The translations under genes were made by a program, and so were the position numbers. Below, piece by piece: positions 27,353 through 34,980 of a stretch of DNA of 64,000 nucleotides (position 1 is its first letter; the number at the start of each line of letters is the position of its first letter). Source of the DNA: Bradyrhizobium sp. CCBAU 051011 (GTDB taxonomy: Bacteria; Pseudomonadota; Alphaproteobacteria; Rhizobiales; Xanthobacteraceae); contig NZ_CP022222.1 in assembly GCF_009930815.1 (NCBI RefSeq), forward strand, positions 5,932,501 to 5,996,500, written 5' to 3'. The notes under the pieces are model-generated. The model worked only from the letters and a program-made list of their open reading frames with translations. It searched no databases and was not told where the DNA came from.

Positions 27353-28969
27353 GTGAGCAACACTGTCCTCGAAGTCTCAAATCTTTCCGTCGCCATCAAC
27401 GGAGGCGACCGGACGCACGCGGTGCAGGGCATCAACCTGACCGTCGGTGCCGACGAGATCGTCTGCGTGGTGGGCGAATCCGGCTCCGGCAAATCGGTGA
27501 CGGCGCAGGCCGTCATGGGCCTGCTGCCGAAGGGGGCGATGCAGGTCGAGAGCGGTTCGATCCGGCTGCAGGGTGATCAACTGCTCACCAAATCCGACGC
27601 CGAACTGCGCGCGGTCCGCGGCACCCGCATGGCCATGGTGTTCCAGGAACCGATGACCGCGCTCAATCCGGTCGAGCGCGTCGGCGACCAGATCCGCGAG
27701 GTGCTGGAGATCCACACCGGCCTCGACCAGAAGGAGCAGCGCGCGCGCGTGCTCGAGATCATGCGCGCGGTGCATCTGCCCGATCCTGAGCAGATGATCG
27801 ATGCCTATCCGCACCAGCTCTCCGGCGGCCAGCGTCAGCGGATCATGATCGCGGCGGCGCTGGTGCTCGATCCGGCCCTGCTGATTGCCGACGAGCCGAC
27901 CACGGCGCTCGACGTCACCACGCAGGCGCAGATCCTCAAGCTCGTGCGGGAAATGCAGGGGCGCACCAAAACCGGCGTGCTGTTCATCACCCATGATTTC
28001 GGCGTCGTCTCCGAGATCGCTGACCGCGTCGTGGTGATGCAGATGGGCCGGATCGTGGAGCAAGGCCCCTGCGAGGAGGTGCTGCGGAATCCACGCGAGG
28101 ACTATACGCGAATGCTCTTGGCCGCCGTGCCGAGCATGACGCCGCCGAAGCGGTCGCCGGTGACCGGACCGGTGGTCCTGCAGACCGAGAATCTTTTCAA
28201 GACTTATGGCAAGCGCTCGCTGTTCCAGCCGAAGGCCCGCGTGGTGGCCGCGGTCAAGGACGTCTCGCTGACGATCCGGCGCGGTGAAACGCTGGGCATT
28301 GTCGGCGAATCCGGGTCCGGCAAGTCGACGGTGGCACGCTGCGTCGCGCGGTTGGTCGATACGTCAGCGGGCGGCATCAAGATCGACGGCGTCGATATCG
28401 CGGCGATGCGCGAGGCAAAATTCCGCCCGATGCGCCGGCGCATCCAGTTCATTTTCCAAGACCCATATCGATCGCTCAATCCGCGCCGCACGGTTGGCGA
28501 GGCGATCATCGAGGGGCCGATGAATTTTGGCCTCAGCCGCAAGGAGGCATTGCAGCGCGCGCGCGACCTGATGGCCGTGGTGCATCTGCCGCCGGCTGCG
28601 ATCGATCGTTTTCCGCATCAGTTCTCCGGCGGCCAGCGCCAGCGGATCTGTATTGCGCGGGCGCTGGCGATGGAGCCTGAGTTGCTGATCGGCGACGAGC
28701 CCGTGTCGGCGCTAGACGTGTCCGTGCAGGATCAGGTGCTGAAGCTTCTGGACGAGGTGCGCCGCAGGTTTAATCTGGCGGTGCTGTTCATCACCCACGA
28801 TCTGCGGGTGGCTGCCCAGGTCTGTGACCGGATCGCGGTCATGCAGCGCGGGGTCATCGTCGAGCAGGGCGCCACGGCTGAAGTCTTTGCCGCGCCCCAG
28901 CACGAATACACCAAGGCGCTGTTCGACGCCGCGCCCGGCCGGCATCAGGAATTTGCCGCCAGCGCGTGA
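27353..28969 (+). CDS. Peptide ABC transporter ATP-binding protein, two fused domains
   Basis: A 538-residue cytoplasmic ATPase that joins the DppD-like and DppF-like domains. Each half has Walker A (GESGSGKSVTAQ near residue 42; GESGSGKSTVAR near 320), an LSGGQRQR or FSGGQRQR signature, and a Walker B (LLIADEPTTALD; LLIGDEPVSALD). The start is GTG at 27353, two bases after the permease stop; an in-frame upstream extension reads antisense-like residues. The oligopeptide-binding C-terminal segments follow each domain. Confidence 0.92.
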   Translation: MSNTVLEVSNLSVAINGGDRTHAVQGINLTVGADEIVCVVGESGSGKSVTAQAVMGLLPKGAMQVESGSIRLQGDQLLTKSDAELRAVRGTRMAMVFQEPMTALNPVERVGDQIREVLEIHTGLDQKEQRARVLEIMRAVHLPDPEQMIDAYPHQLSGGQRQRIMIAAALVLDPALLIADEPTTALDVTTQAQILKLVREMQGRTKTGVLFITHDFGVVSEIADRVVVMQMGRIVEQGPCEEVLRNPREDYTRMLLAAVPSMTPPKRSPVTGPVVLQTENLFKTYGKRSLFQPKARVVAAVKDVSLTIRRGETLGIVGESGSGKSTVARCVARLVDTSAGGIKIDGVDIAAMREAKFRPMRRRIQFIFQDPYRSLNPRRTVGEAIIEGPMNFGLSRKEALQRARDLMAVVHLPPAAIDRFPHQFSGGQRQRICIARALAMEPELLIGDEPVSALDVSVQDQVLKLLDEVRRRFNLAVLFITHDLRVAAQVCDRIAVMQRGVIVEQGATAEVFAAPQHEYTKALFDAAPGRHQEFAASA

Positions 28970-28974
28970 TGGCG

Positions 28975-29110
28975 TTGCGTTCCTTGCCATCATTGCAAGC
29001 GCAAGCGACTTGTCCCGCCTTTCGCTCTTTGAGCTCTGGCGGACAAGTCGTTGCTACACTCGCTAGCGCAAACGCTTCGCGTTTGTCGCAGGCCGTGACG
29101 GGGAAATCAG
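28975..29110. repeat. Intergenic inverted repeats
   Basis: The 341-bp gap after the ATPase holds CGACTTGTCC with its complement GGACAAGTCG (29006-29050) and GCAAACGCTTCGCGTTTG just beyond. ATTGCAAGCGCAAGCGACTT at the left resembles the CGTCATTGCGAG family. No gene is recognised up to 29310. Confidence 0.5.
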
Positions 29111-29310
29111 CAGTGGCTATCTCGCTCCAGCTCAGGCCCGTCATTCAGCAGCGGGGACCGGATTTGCGGATGTTGAGGCGAAGGGGAACGCCGATCGCGT
29201 GCGGGCTTGCTTGCCGTGGAATTCGATTTTTCGGGATGATGTTGTTCGTTCGGCATGTCGTCAGCGCTCCATTTTGCTGCACGACAACATCTTGACCGCC
29301 GTTGCGTTCC

Positions 29311-30168
29311 TCAAACCGGATGCGCCGCGAGATGTTCCAGCATTAATTCGCAGACACGTTCCGGCGCCTGATCCGCCGCAAAGTGCCCGACGCCCGGCAG
29401 CACCTCGAAGCGATAGGGTGCGGCGATGAAATCGACCGTGCCTTCGGCGGCGATGCGGCCGACGGTGTCGTCGGCGTCGCCCCATATATAGAGCGTGGGC
29501 ACGCGGATCGGGCCGAGCGGCCCGCGGATCGCGCCGCGTGCGCGATACCAGGCCAGCGCAGCTTCCATCGCGTCCTTGTTGCCGAGCACGGCGAGATGCA
29601 TCTCGATCGCCTCCGCGGGAACGCCGTTGGCGACGAGACGCTCGCGCAGCCATCCGGCGTCGTTCGCGAGCACGATAGCGGCGGCGTCAGGTTCCAGAAA
29701 CGCCTTGTGATGTTTTGAGCGTTGCGCCTGCTCGCCGTCGGTTTCGAGCGCGCGATTGAACGCATTCGGATGCGGCCGCGAGAGAATCGTGAGCGAGGCC
29801 AGCCGTTCATGGTGGCGGTCGGCGATAGCCCAGGCGATGCTGCCGCCCCAGTCGTGGCCGGCGAGATGAAAGCGCGCCGCGCCATAGCCCGCGGCCGTAG
29901 CGATCGCCATCGCGTCGTCCATCAGGCGGTCGATCAGGTAATGCGAAAATTCGCGCGGATCGGGGCGGGCACCCGGCGAATAGCCGCGCTGGCTCGGTGC
30001 GATGGCGCGGTAGCCCATGTCGCCGAGCGCCGTCACCTGCGCGCGCCAGCAATGCATTGATTCCGCAAAGCCGTGCAGCAGCAGTACCAGCGGCGCGCCG
30101 GGCGGGCCGGCCGTGATGGCATCGAAGACGAGATGCGGCGCGATGGCGATTTGTTCTGATGCCGGCAT
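29311..30168 (-). CDS. Alpha/beta hydrolase, epoxide hydrolase-like
   Basis: A 285-residue alpha/beta hydrolase. The oxyanion motif is LVLLLHGFAESMHCWRAQ, the nucleophile Asp lies in HLAGHDWGGSIAWAIA near residue 107, and the late acidic and His residues are in YIWGDADDTVG and VLPGVGHFAADQAPE. An Asp nucleophile in GHDWGG points to epoxide hydrolase or haloalkane dehalogenase chemistry. The ATG at 30168 is favoured; an alternative lies seven codons upstream. Confidence 0.87.
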   Translation of the reverse strand: MPASEQIAIAPHLVFDAITAGPPGAPLVLLLHGFAESMHCWRAQVTALGDMGYRAIAPSQRGYSPGARPDPREFSHYLIDRLMDDAMAIATAAGYGAARFHLAGHDWGGSIAWAIADRHHERLASLTILSRPHPNAFNRALETDGEQAQRSKHHKAFLEPDAAAIVLANDAGWLRERLVANGVPAEAIEMHLAVLGNKDAMEAALAWYRARGAIRGPLGPIRVPTLYIWGDADDTVGRIAAEGTVDFIAAPYRFEVLPGVGHFAADQAPERVCELMLEHLAAHPV

Positions 30169-30297
30169 GCGGCGATCCTGGACAGCCAATCGGGCCGATC
30201 CATGTCCGGGCCGATTTCAGCCGGGCGGGCGGAATTGTGCAACCCGGGAAAAGTGCTGTATTGGAAGCCGCATCAGAGGCCCCGAGGGGACGGACGT

Positions 30298-31032
30298 TTG
30301 CATTATCTGAGGTCAATTCTATTCGATGCCGCCGTGGTGATCCTGACGGTCGTCGTTGCATCGACGGTGCCGTTCATGGCGCTGTTCAACGCAAGCAGTG
30401 CGACGGTGCGTGCGGTCTCCCAGGTGTGGGCCAACGGCATCATGTTCCTGATGAAGTACGTCATAGGGCTGGACTATCGCGTCGAGGGGCGTGAGCACGT
30501 TCCCGACGGCCCCTGCATCATTGCCTGCAATCATCAATCGCTGTGGGAGACCGCGGCACTCTGCGTGATTTTCCCCGACGCCAGCATCGTCGCCAAGAAG
30601 GAACTCCGGAAGCTGCCATTGGTTGGGTGGTTTCTCGAGCACTATCCGATGATCCTGGTCGATCGCTCGGCGGGCCGCCATGCGCTGCGCCAGATGGTCG
30701 ATGAAGCAAAGCGCGCGGTCGGCGAGGGGCGCAAGGTACTGCTGTTTCCGCAAGGCACGCGGCAGGCGATCGACGAGCCCGTGAAGTTTCAGTCGGCCGG
30801 CATTTCCGCGCTCTACACCAACCTCGAAGTCCCCGTGGTGCCGGCGGCATGCAATTCCGGGCTGTTCTGGGGCAAGAAGACCCTGATGATCCACTCCGGC
30901 ATCATCACGCTCTCGTTCCTCCCGCCGATCGCGCCGGGCCTGCCGCGAAAGGAGTTTCAGCAGAAGATGGAGCGGATGATTGCGGAGGAGGCGAGCCGCT
31001 TGCTGACGGTCAGCGAGGCCAAGGTGCGCTAG
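30298..31032 (+). CDS. plsC: 1-acyl-sn-glycerol-3-phosphate acyltransferase, PlsC family
   Basis: A 244-residue membrane-anchored acyltransferase of phospholipid synthesis, converting lysophosphatidate to phosphatidate. An N-terminal helix (SILFDAAVVILTVVVAS) precedes the H-x4-D/E box, here NHQSLWE with Glu in place of Asp, and FPQGTR, the substrate-binding block. No ATG fits; a TTG at 30298 with GAGGGGA 6 nt upstream is the likely start, giving the usual length. It converges on the TMEM175-like gene with a 4-bp overlap. Confidence 0.85.
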   Translation: MHYLRSILFDAAVVILTVVVASTVPFMALFNASSATVRAVSQVWANGIMFLMKYVIGLDYRVEGREHVPDGPCIIACNHQSLWETAALCVIFPDASIVAKKELRKLPLVGWFLEHYPMILVDRSAGRHALRQMVDEAKRAVGEGRKVLLFPQGTRQAIDEPVKFQSAGISALYTNLEVPVVPAACNSGLFWGKKTLMIHSGIITLSFLPPIAPGLPRKEFQQKMERMIAEEASRLLTVSEAKVR

Positions 31033-31610
31033 CTTGCGCGGCGCGCGGCGAACCAGCCTGCGAGGGGCGCAAGAAATGCCAGGCACCAGATGAACTGTGA
31101 GATTCTCGGCGCGGCGAAAGCCACGGCCGTCCCGAGCACGAACACGCACAGCGGAAACAGCGCCGTCGCCAGCAACTGCGGATTGCTCTGGCCCCGCAGC
31201 GCCAGGACCCACAACAGCGCATTCAGCGCGGCGATCACGGTCAGGTGGAATCCATAGAGCACCGCGATCACGCCATCGACCCGATAGACGCCGTAGAGAC
31301 CGTTCGTCACCGGCAGGATGATGATCGAGAGCAGAAAAAACAGATTGAGAAACACCACGCCCCGGCCGCCTTCCGGCGCCACGGCAAGCCGCCGGTGATG
31401 GCTGAACCAGAACAGCCCGGCGACGATGAAGCTGATCGTCAGCGCAATGATGGGGTGCGCGTAGACGTGAATCAGACCCATCCAGGTCGGCGGTTGCGTG
31501 AAACTGCTGGCCTTCGGCAGATCGTAGGCGAGCAGCGTCATGGCAACGCCAAAGATGGTGTTGCTTAGCATCTCCAGCCGGCGCATTTCGAAAAGACCGA
31601 TTTGCGGCAA
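31029..31610 (-). CDS. TMEM175-like (DUF1211) membrane protein
   Basis: A 193-residue protein with five or six predicted helices. The first helix RRLEMLSNTIFGVAMTLLAYDL matches the TMEM175/DUF1211 pattern R-x-E-x-F-S-D-x-V-F-A-I-A-x-T-L-L, although the conserved Phe-Ser-Asp is Leu-Ser-Asn here. Family members are potassium-selective channels; the altered filter makes function uncertain. It stands alone. Confidence 0.8.
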   Translation of the reverse strand: MPQIGLFEMRRLEMLSNTIFGVAMTLLAYDLPKASSFTQPPTWMGLIHVYAHPIIALTISFIVAGLFWFSHHRRLAVAPEGGRGVVFLNLFFLLSIIILPVTNGLYGVYRVDGVIAVLYGFHLTVIAALNALLWVLALRGQSNPQLLATALFPLCVFVLGTAVAFAAPRISQFIWCLAFLAPLAGWFAARRAS

Positions 31611-31675
31611 TGTAGTCCCCCAAGTCTCCAGTCCGTCCCCGCCCGATTCAAGTTAAGCTTGGCAGAGCGTGGCTT

Positions 31676-31760
31676 GCCTAGCCGTAGCTCGCGGCCACAG
31701 GCCCGCCTTCGCCCATTGGGCTTCGGCGCGGCAGCCTTCACTCGCTGCGCGAGCGAAGGC
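31676..31760. repeat. Palindromic sequence next to the tRNA fragment
   Basis: Contains CCTTCACTCGCTGCGCGAGCGAAGG, a near-perfect palindrome, written here only in pieces: CCTTCACTCGC and GCGAGCGAAGG. It lies on the chromosomal side of the attachment site and is probably a chromosomal repeat rather than part of the element. Confidence 0.45.
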
Positions 31761-31816
31761 TGGTGCGGGCGGTGGGACTCGAACCCACACGACGTTGCCA
31801 TCGAGGGATTTTAAGT
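31761..31816 (-). other. Attachment site: 3' fragment of tRNA-Leu(UAA)
   Basis: Read on the minus strand this is the anticodon loop to the CCA end of a leucine tRNA: ACTTAAAATCC (anticodon TAA), a long variable arm, the T arm GTGGGTTCGAGTCCCAC and the acceptor end CGCCCGCACCA. The 5' half of a tRNA is absent at higher coordinates, where integrase-side DNA begins. This is the displaced 3' end left when an element integrates into a tRNA gene. The restored full tRNA should lie at the other element end, which I do not find in the window. Confidence 0.82.
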
Positions 31817-31991
31817 TTGTATTCCGCTGTCCCTGGCTGTCACCGGCTGATCGCCAGGAAACGCTGTATTTTCCAGCACTTTTCGTATATTATCCGTACA
31901 GCTGGGGACAGCCCGGTAGTCGGCGAGTACCCGAAACTCCTACCCTACACCCTACCCTGGGCCCCCGAGGGATTTTGCGAGGGACTGCTGA

Positions 31992-33233
31992 ATGCCTCAC
32001 TTTCTCAGCGAAGATTTCGTCCGCAACAGGCTCGGCAGGCTGATGGCCGGGCGTGACGAGCGGTTCTTTCGCGACAGCAAGCTCACCGGGTTCCTATTGC
32101 GCGTCCGGCGGGCCGCTGAAGGTAACATTTTACTGCGCGCGTGGTTCATCGAACAGCCGGTGCCCGGAAAGACGAACCCGCGCAAAGTCATCATTGGCGA
32201 CTATCCGACGTTCCCGGCCGACAAGGCCCGCGAGCAGGCGCAGTCAATGCTGCAGGCGGTGAAGCGGGGCGACGATCCCGCTACCGAGCGGGCAACCAAG
32301 AAGGCAGCGCCGACGTGGGACGATTTGGTTGCCGTCTTCCGCAGCAAGTTCCTACCGAAGAAGAAACCTTCGACCCGCAAACGCTACAACGGCGTGATCG
32401 ACCGAATCCTGACGCCCGCTTTCAAACGTTGCCGCGTCGCCGATATCAGCACGCCGATGGTGGCGGCCATGTATGCGCGGCGCGCTGATACTCCCGCCGA
32501 CGCTAACAACGCCATGCGCACGCTCTCGAAGATGATGAGCTTCGCGATTGGCGAGGGAATGCGCCATGATCGGATCAACCCGTGCAGGGGGATCGAACGC
32601 TTCAAGAGCCGCGAGCGCGAGCGTTGGATTGACGAGAAAGAAATGCCGCTGTTTGTGGCGGAGCTGGCTAGGGCGCCGGTCGATCCGGTGCACGATCTGC
32701 TGCGTTTCCTGACCATCACGGGCTGGCGCGTAAGCGACGCGCGCTTGCTCGACTGGTCGGTAGTCGATCTGAAAAAGCTTGAGGTGCACCTCGAGGACAG
32801 CGTGACCAAAGGCCGGCCGACCGTGCTGTCGACCGACGCCGCGGCGCTGATCGACCGCCAGCCGGGCCGGGCGGGCGCCGTCTTTTCGAAGCGGGCTGGC
32901 CAACCGGTCGACTACGGGTATCTGCGCGAGACGCTGGCCGCCGTGCTGAATAAGGCTGGCATCAGGTCCGAGAAGCGCGCCTCCGACGGTGTGGTCGAGA
33001 GGGTCACGCCGCACACATTGCGCCATACCGCAGCAAGCTGGGCGTCGCTCGGCGGCGCCGATCCGTTCGAACTACGCGATACCTTCGCGTGGAAGACGTT
33101 GGCGATGGCCAACAAGTACGTGAAGGTCGCCGAGACCCGCGCCCGCCGCGGTGTCGAACGGCTGGCCGGTGCAATTAATCTCAACGGCAAGGCGTCCGCC
33201 CAAGTCACGAACATCGCCGGGGCGCGGCGATGA
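31992..33233 (+). CDS. int: Tyrosine integrase, P4/DUF4102-like
   Basis: A 413-residue site-specific recombinase. The N-terminal part matches the Arm-binding region of P4-type integrases (GFLLRVRRAAEG, VIIGDYPTFPADKAREQA). Catalytic residues are Arg246 (GWRVSDARLL), Lys in SVTKGRP, His341/Arg344/His345 (HTLRH) and the nucleophile Tyr376 (ANKYVKV). It lies 175 bp from the tRNA-Leu fragment, the normal place for the enzyme that mediated integration there. Its stop overlaps the next start. Confidence 0.93.
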   Translation: MPHFLSEDFVRNRLGRLMAGRDERFFRDSKLTGFLLRVRRAAEGNILLRAWFIEQPVPGKTNPRKVIIGDYPTFPADKAREQAQSMLQAVKRGDDPATERATKKAAPTWDDLVAVFRSKFLPKKKPSTRKRYNGVIDRILTPAFKRCRVADISTPMVAAMYARRADTPADANNAMRTLSKMMSFAIGEGMRHDRINPCRGIERFKSRERERWIDEKEMPLFVAELARAPVDPVHDLLRFLTITGWRVSDARLLDWSVVDLKKLEVHLEDSVTKGRPTVLSTDAAALIDRQPGRAGAVFSKRAGQPVDYGYLRETLAAVLNKAGIRSEKRASDGVVERVTPHTLRHTAASWASLGGADPFELRDTFAWKTLAMANKYVKVAETRARRGVERLAGAINLNGKASAQVTNIAGARR

Positions 33234-33622
33234 AGCAGGCGCAACACGCTTCTGAAGCCGAGGGGTTGTATGCTCTTGTACGACACGGCGAGCGGGTAGA
33301 AAAAGTCCCGGCGTGCACCGACGCGCGGTTGTGGATGGCTTGTGAGAAACACCTTCCCCACGACATCCTGCTTCCCGCGCTGCTTCGACTGACCGAGCTG
33401 ATGGAACTTGCGCGTCAGGCGCATGCGGCCGCCAGGAAAGCAGATAGTAGGGCGGCTGGAATCCGCGGGCGCCCGGAGGGAGGCGTTGGCGCTGAGGTCG
33501 ACGAGCTGATTGATCGCGGACTTTTCCAGAGCACGGCAAGGGCATATGTCGCCCGCAAACGTGCATTGCCGTACGAAACGGTCGCCGATCTACATCGACG
33601 ACGGCGCAGGTACCGGAAATAA
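33230..33622 (+). CDS. Hypothetical protein, integrase-coupled
   Basis: A 130-residue protein whose start overlaps the integrase stop by 4 bp (ATGA), so it is translationally coupled. It is rich in charged residues with a helical middle (LLRLTELMELARQAHAAARK) and a basic C-terminus (LHRRRRRYRK). It may bind DNA, for example as an excision or control factor, but no known motif is visible. Confidence 0.6.
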   Translation: MKQAQHASEAEGLYALVRHGERVEKVPACTDARLWMACEKHLPHDILLPALLRLTELMELARQAHAAARKADSRAAGIRGRPEGGVGAEVDELIDRGLFQSTARAYVARKRALPYETVADLHRRRRRYRK

Positions 33623-33670
33623 CCCCGGATATGTTTCGTCTCCCGCGGTGAGGCTGACCGGTATAGATGG

Positions 33671-33700
33671 GGCGGCACCCATAATCACTGAGGTGCCGCC
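33671..33700 (+). promoter_or_regulatory. Inverted repeat covering the ribosome site of the next gene
   Basis: GGCGGCACC (33671-33679) and GGTGCCGCC (33692-33700) form a perfect 9-bp stem with a 12-nt loop, and the right arm abuts the ATG at 33701. The only Shine-Dalgarno-like bases, GAGGTG, run into the right arm of the stem. It could be an operator or a translation-blocking hairpin. Confidence 0.6.
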
Positions 33701-34048
33701 ATGCGTGATGAGGACATTGACCGTACCGTTCGGCTGTTCAAGGAACGGTCTGCCTTCTGGACCAGCCAAGGCTACATCGGCGCAGCCCTGTACGAGGCCT
33801 TGGCCTCCGACGCCGCGCTTCCCGAGAATCTTTCCCCGAAGGTTATCGCCGCGCTCGAGAACGTGAAGCCGAGCGCCATGGCGCAGCGTCGGAAGCGCGG
33901 CGGACCGCCGTCGTTCCTCCGCAGTGCGCAAAACAAAATTGATTACCCGCGCGCCAGCTACTGCCTCTACCTGCGCGATCGGTTCGTCAACCGCCCGACC
34001 TCGCGCGCCGCGGCGGAGTACAGCCGCGCCATCCAGGCAACTTCATAG
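33701..34048 (+). CDS. Hypothetical protein of the mobile element
   Basis: A 115-residue soluble protein with no recognised domain. It opens MRDEDIDRTVRLFKERSAF and has a basic stretch AQRRKRGGPP in the middle. It lies between the integrase and replication genes and starts right after a perfect inverted repeat, which suggests regulated expression. The frame has no overlap with other plausible genes. Confidence 0.55.
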   Translation: MRDEDIDRTVRLFKERSAFWTSQGYIGAALYEALASDAALPENLSPKVIAALENVKPSAMAQRRKRGGPPSFLRSAQNKIDYPRASYCLYLRDRFVNRPTSRAAAEYSRAIQATS

Positions 34049-34168
34049 TCGAGGCGGCCGGGCGGCGCGCCCGAACACGAGATCGAGTTCCCTTCGCATG
34101 GCGAAGGCGCCCACCGGGGCGAAGCCCGGTTCGATCACAACAATCCAATGATCACAGGGATACAAACC

Positions 34169-34918
34169 ATGTCACCCGCCTTCAACCTGCCGACCGAACG
34201 CGTCCTGCTCGGGACGACAGCGATGTGGAATGCGGAATCAAAGTGGACCGATCGCGACGGTTTGCCGATTCCGCCGACGCCGAAGCTCGTGATTGGCATG
34301 CGCCGCATCGTGCGGCGCTGGCTCGACCACACGCCCATCGACATCACCGAGCAGCCGCTGCCCGATGTCGACACGCTCAATGCGGCGATCCCGAAGCCCT
34401 GGCGGCCCGGCCTCAACGGTCAGGAAGAGCCGCCGTATGCAGTGCACTATGTTGTCCAGTTCTGTGACCCGCAGACCGGCCAGCTCTACACGTTCGTGAA
34501 CAAGACCTACGGCTCGAAGCTTGCCTACGACCAACTCGAAGAACAGATCGCTGTCATGAGTGCCCTGCGTGGCGCGAACGTCGTCGCGGTCGTGCTCTTG
34601 GACCAGGCGCCGATGAAGACGCGGAACTACGGCATGAAATTGCGTCCGCACTTCAAGGTTATCGACTTCAAGGTACCGCCGGGCAGTGGAGCCGATGGTG
34701 AGCAGCTGACGCCGCAGTCGCCGCCGCCGCAGCTCAGCGGCGCAACCGGTGCAGCGGCTCCCGTGCCGAAGCCTGATACGAGCGCGGCTCCTGCCTTGGC
34801 GTCTCCGCCGTCTCCGGATCCTGAGACCAAGGCGGCGTTGACGCTCGACCAGATGAAATCGGCGAAGCCGGTGACGGTGGGCGAGATCATCAACGACGAA
34901 TTGCCGCCCTGGGCCTGA
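34169..34918 (+). CDS. Hypothetical protein upstream of the polymerase, possible ssDNA-binding role
   Basis: A 249-residue protein with a structured N-terminal part (about 1-170: PPTPKLVIGMRRIVRRWL, YAVHYVVQFCDPQTGQLY), a proline/alanine-rich linker and an acidic-aromatic tail ending INDELPPWA. A flexible linker followed by an acidic tip is common in single-stranded DNA-binding proteins, and the neighbour is a polymerase; this is inference from layout only. The ATG at 34169 follows AGGGA; another lies at 34148. Confidence 0.55.
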   Translation: MSPAFNLPTERVLLGTTAMWNAESKWTDRDGLPIPPTPKLVIGMRRIVRRWLDHTPIDITEQPLPDVDTLNAAIPKPWRPGLNGQEEPPYAVHYVVQFCDPQTGQLYTFVNKTYGSKLAYDQLEEQIAVMSALRGANVVAVVLLDQAPMKTRNYGMKLRPHFKVIDFKVPPGSGADGEQLTPQSPPPQLSGATGAAAPVPKPDTSAAPALASPPSPDPETKAALTLDQMKSAKPVTVGEIINDELPPWA

Positions 34919-34932
34919 GCGGCCACGCAGCA

Positions 34933-34958
34933 CGGGAGGCCCGCGTGCGGGCCTCCCG
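34933..34958 (+). promoter_or_regulatory. Strong hairpin before the polymerase gene
   Basis: CGGGAGGCCCG and CGGGCCTCCCG form a perfect 11-bp stem with a CGTG loop. No T tract follows. It may attenuate or protect the transcript between the upstream gene and the polymerase gene. Confidence 0.6.
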
Positions 34959-34980
34959 GATCTCCGTAGGGGAGGCGGAC

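Noticed and set aside
26560..27516. Long minus-strand frame of 318 codons opposite the DppC-like gene
   Set aside because: Composition is that of an antisense shadow (His, Arg and Asp rich) and the plus strand encodes a clear permease.
30319..31623. Minus-strand frame of 434 codons opposite plsC and overlapping the TMEM175-like gene
   Set aside because: It is out of frame with the recognisable membrane protein and reads antisense through the acyltransferase.
31602..31814. Open frame across the tRNA fragment reading ...VRAVGLEPTRRC or GTRTHTT
   Set aside because: This is the familiar false translation of a tRNA 3' end; the DNA is better explained as the tRNA-Leu fragment.
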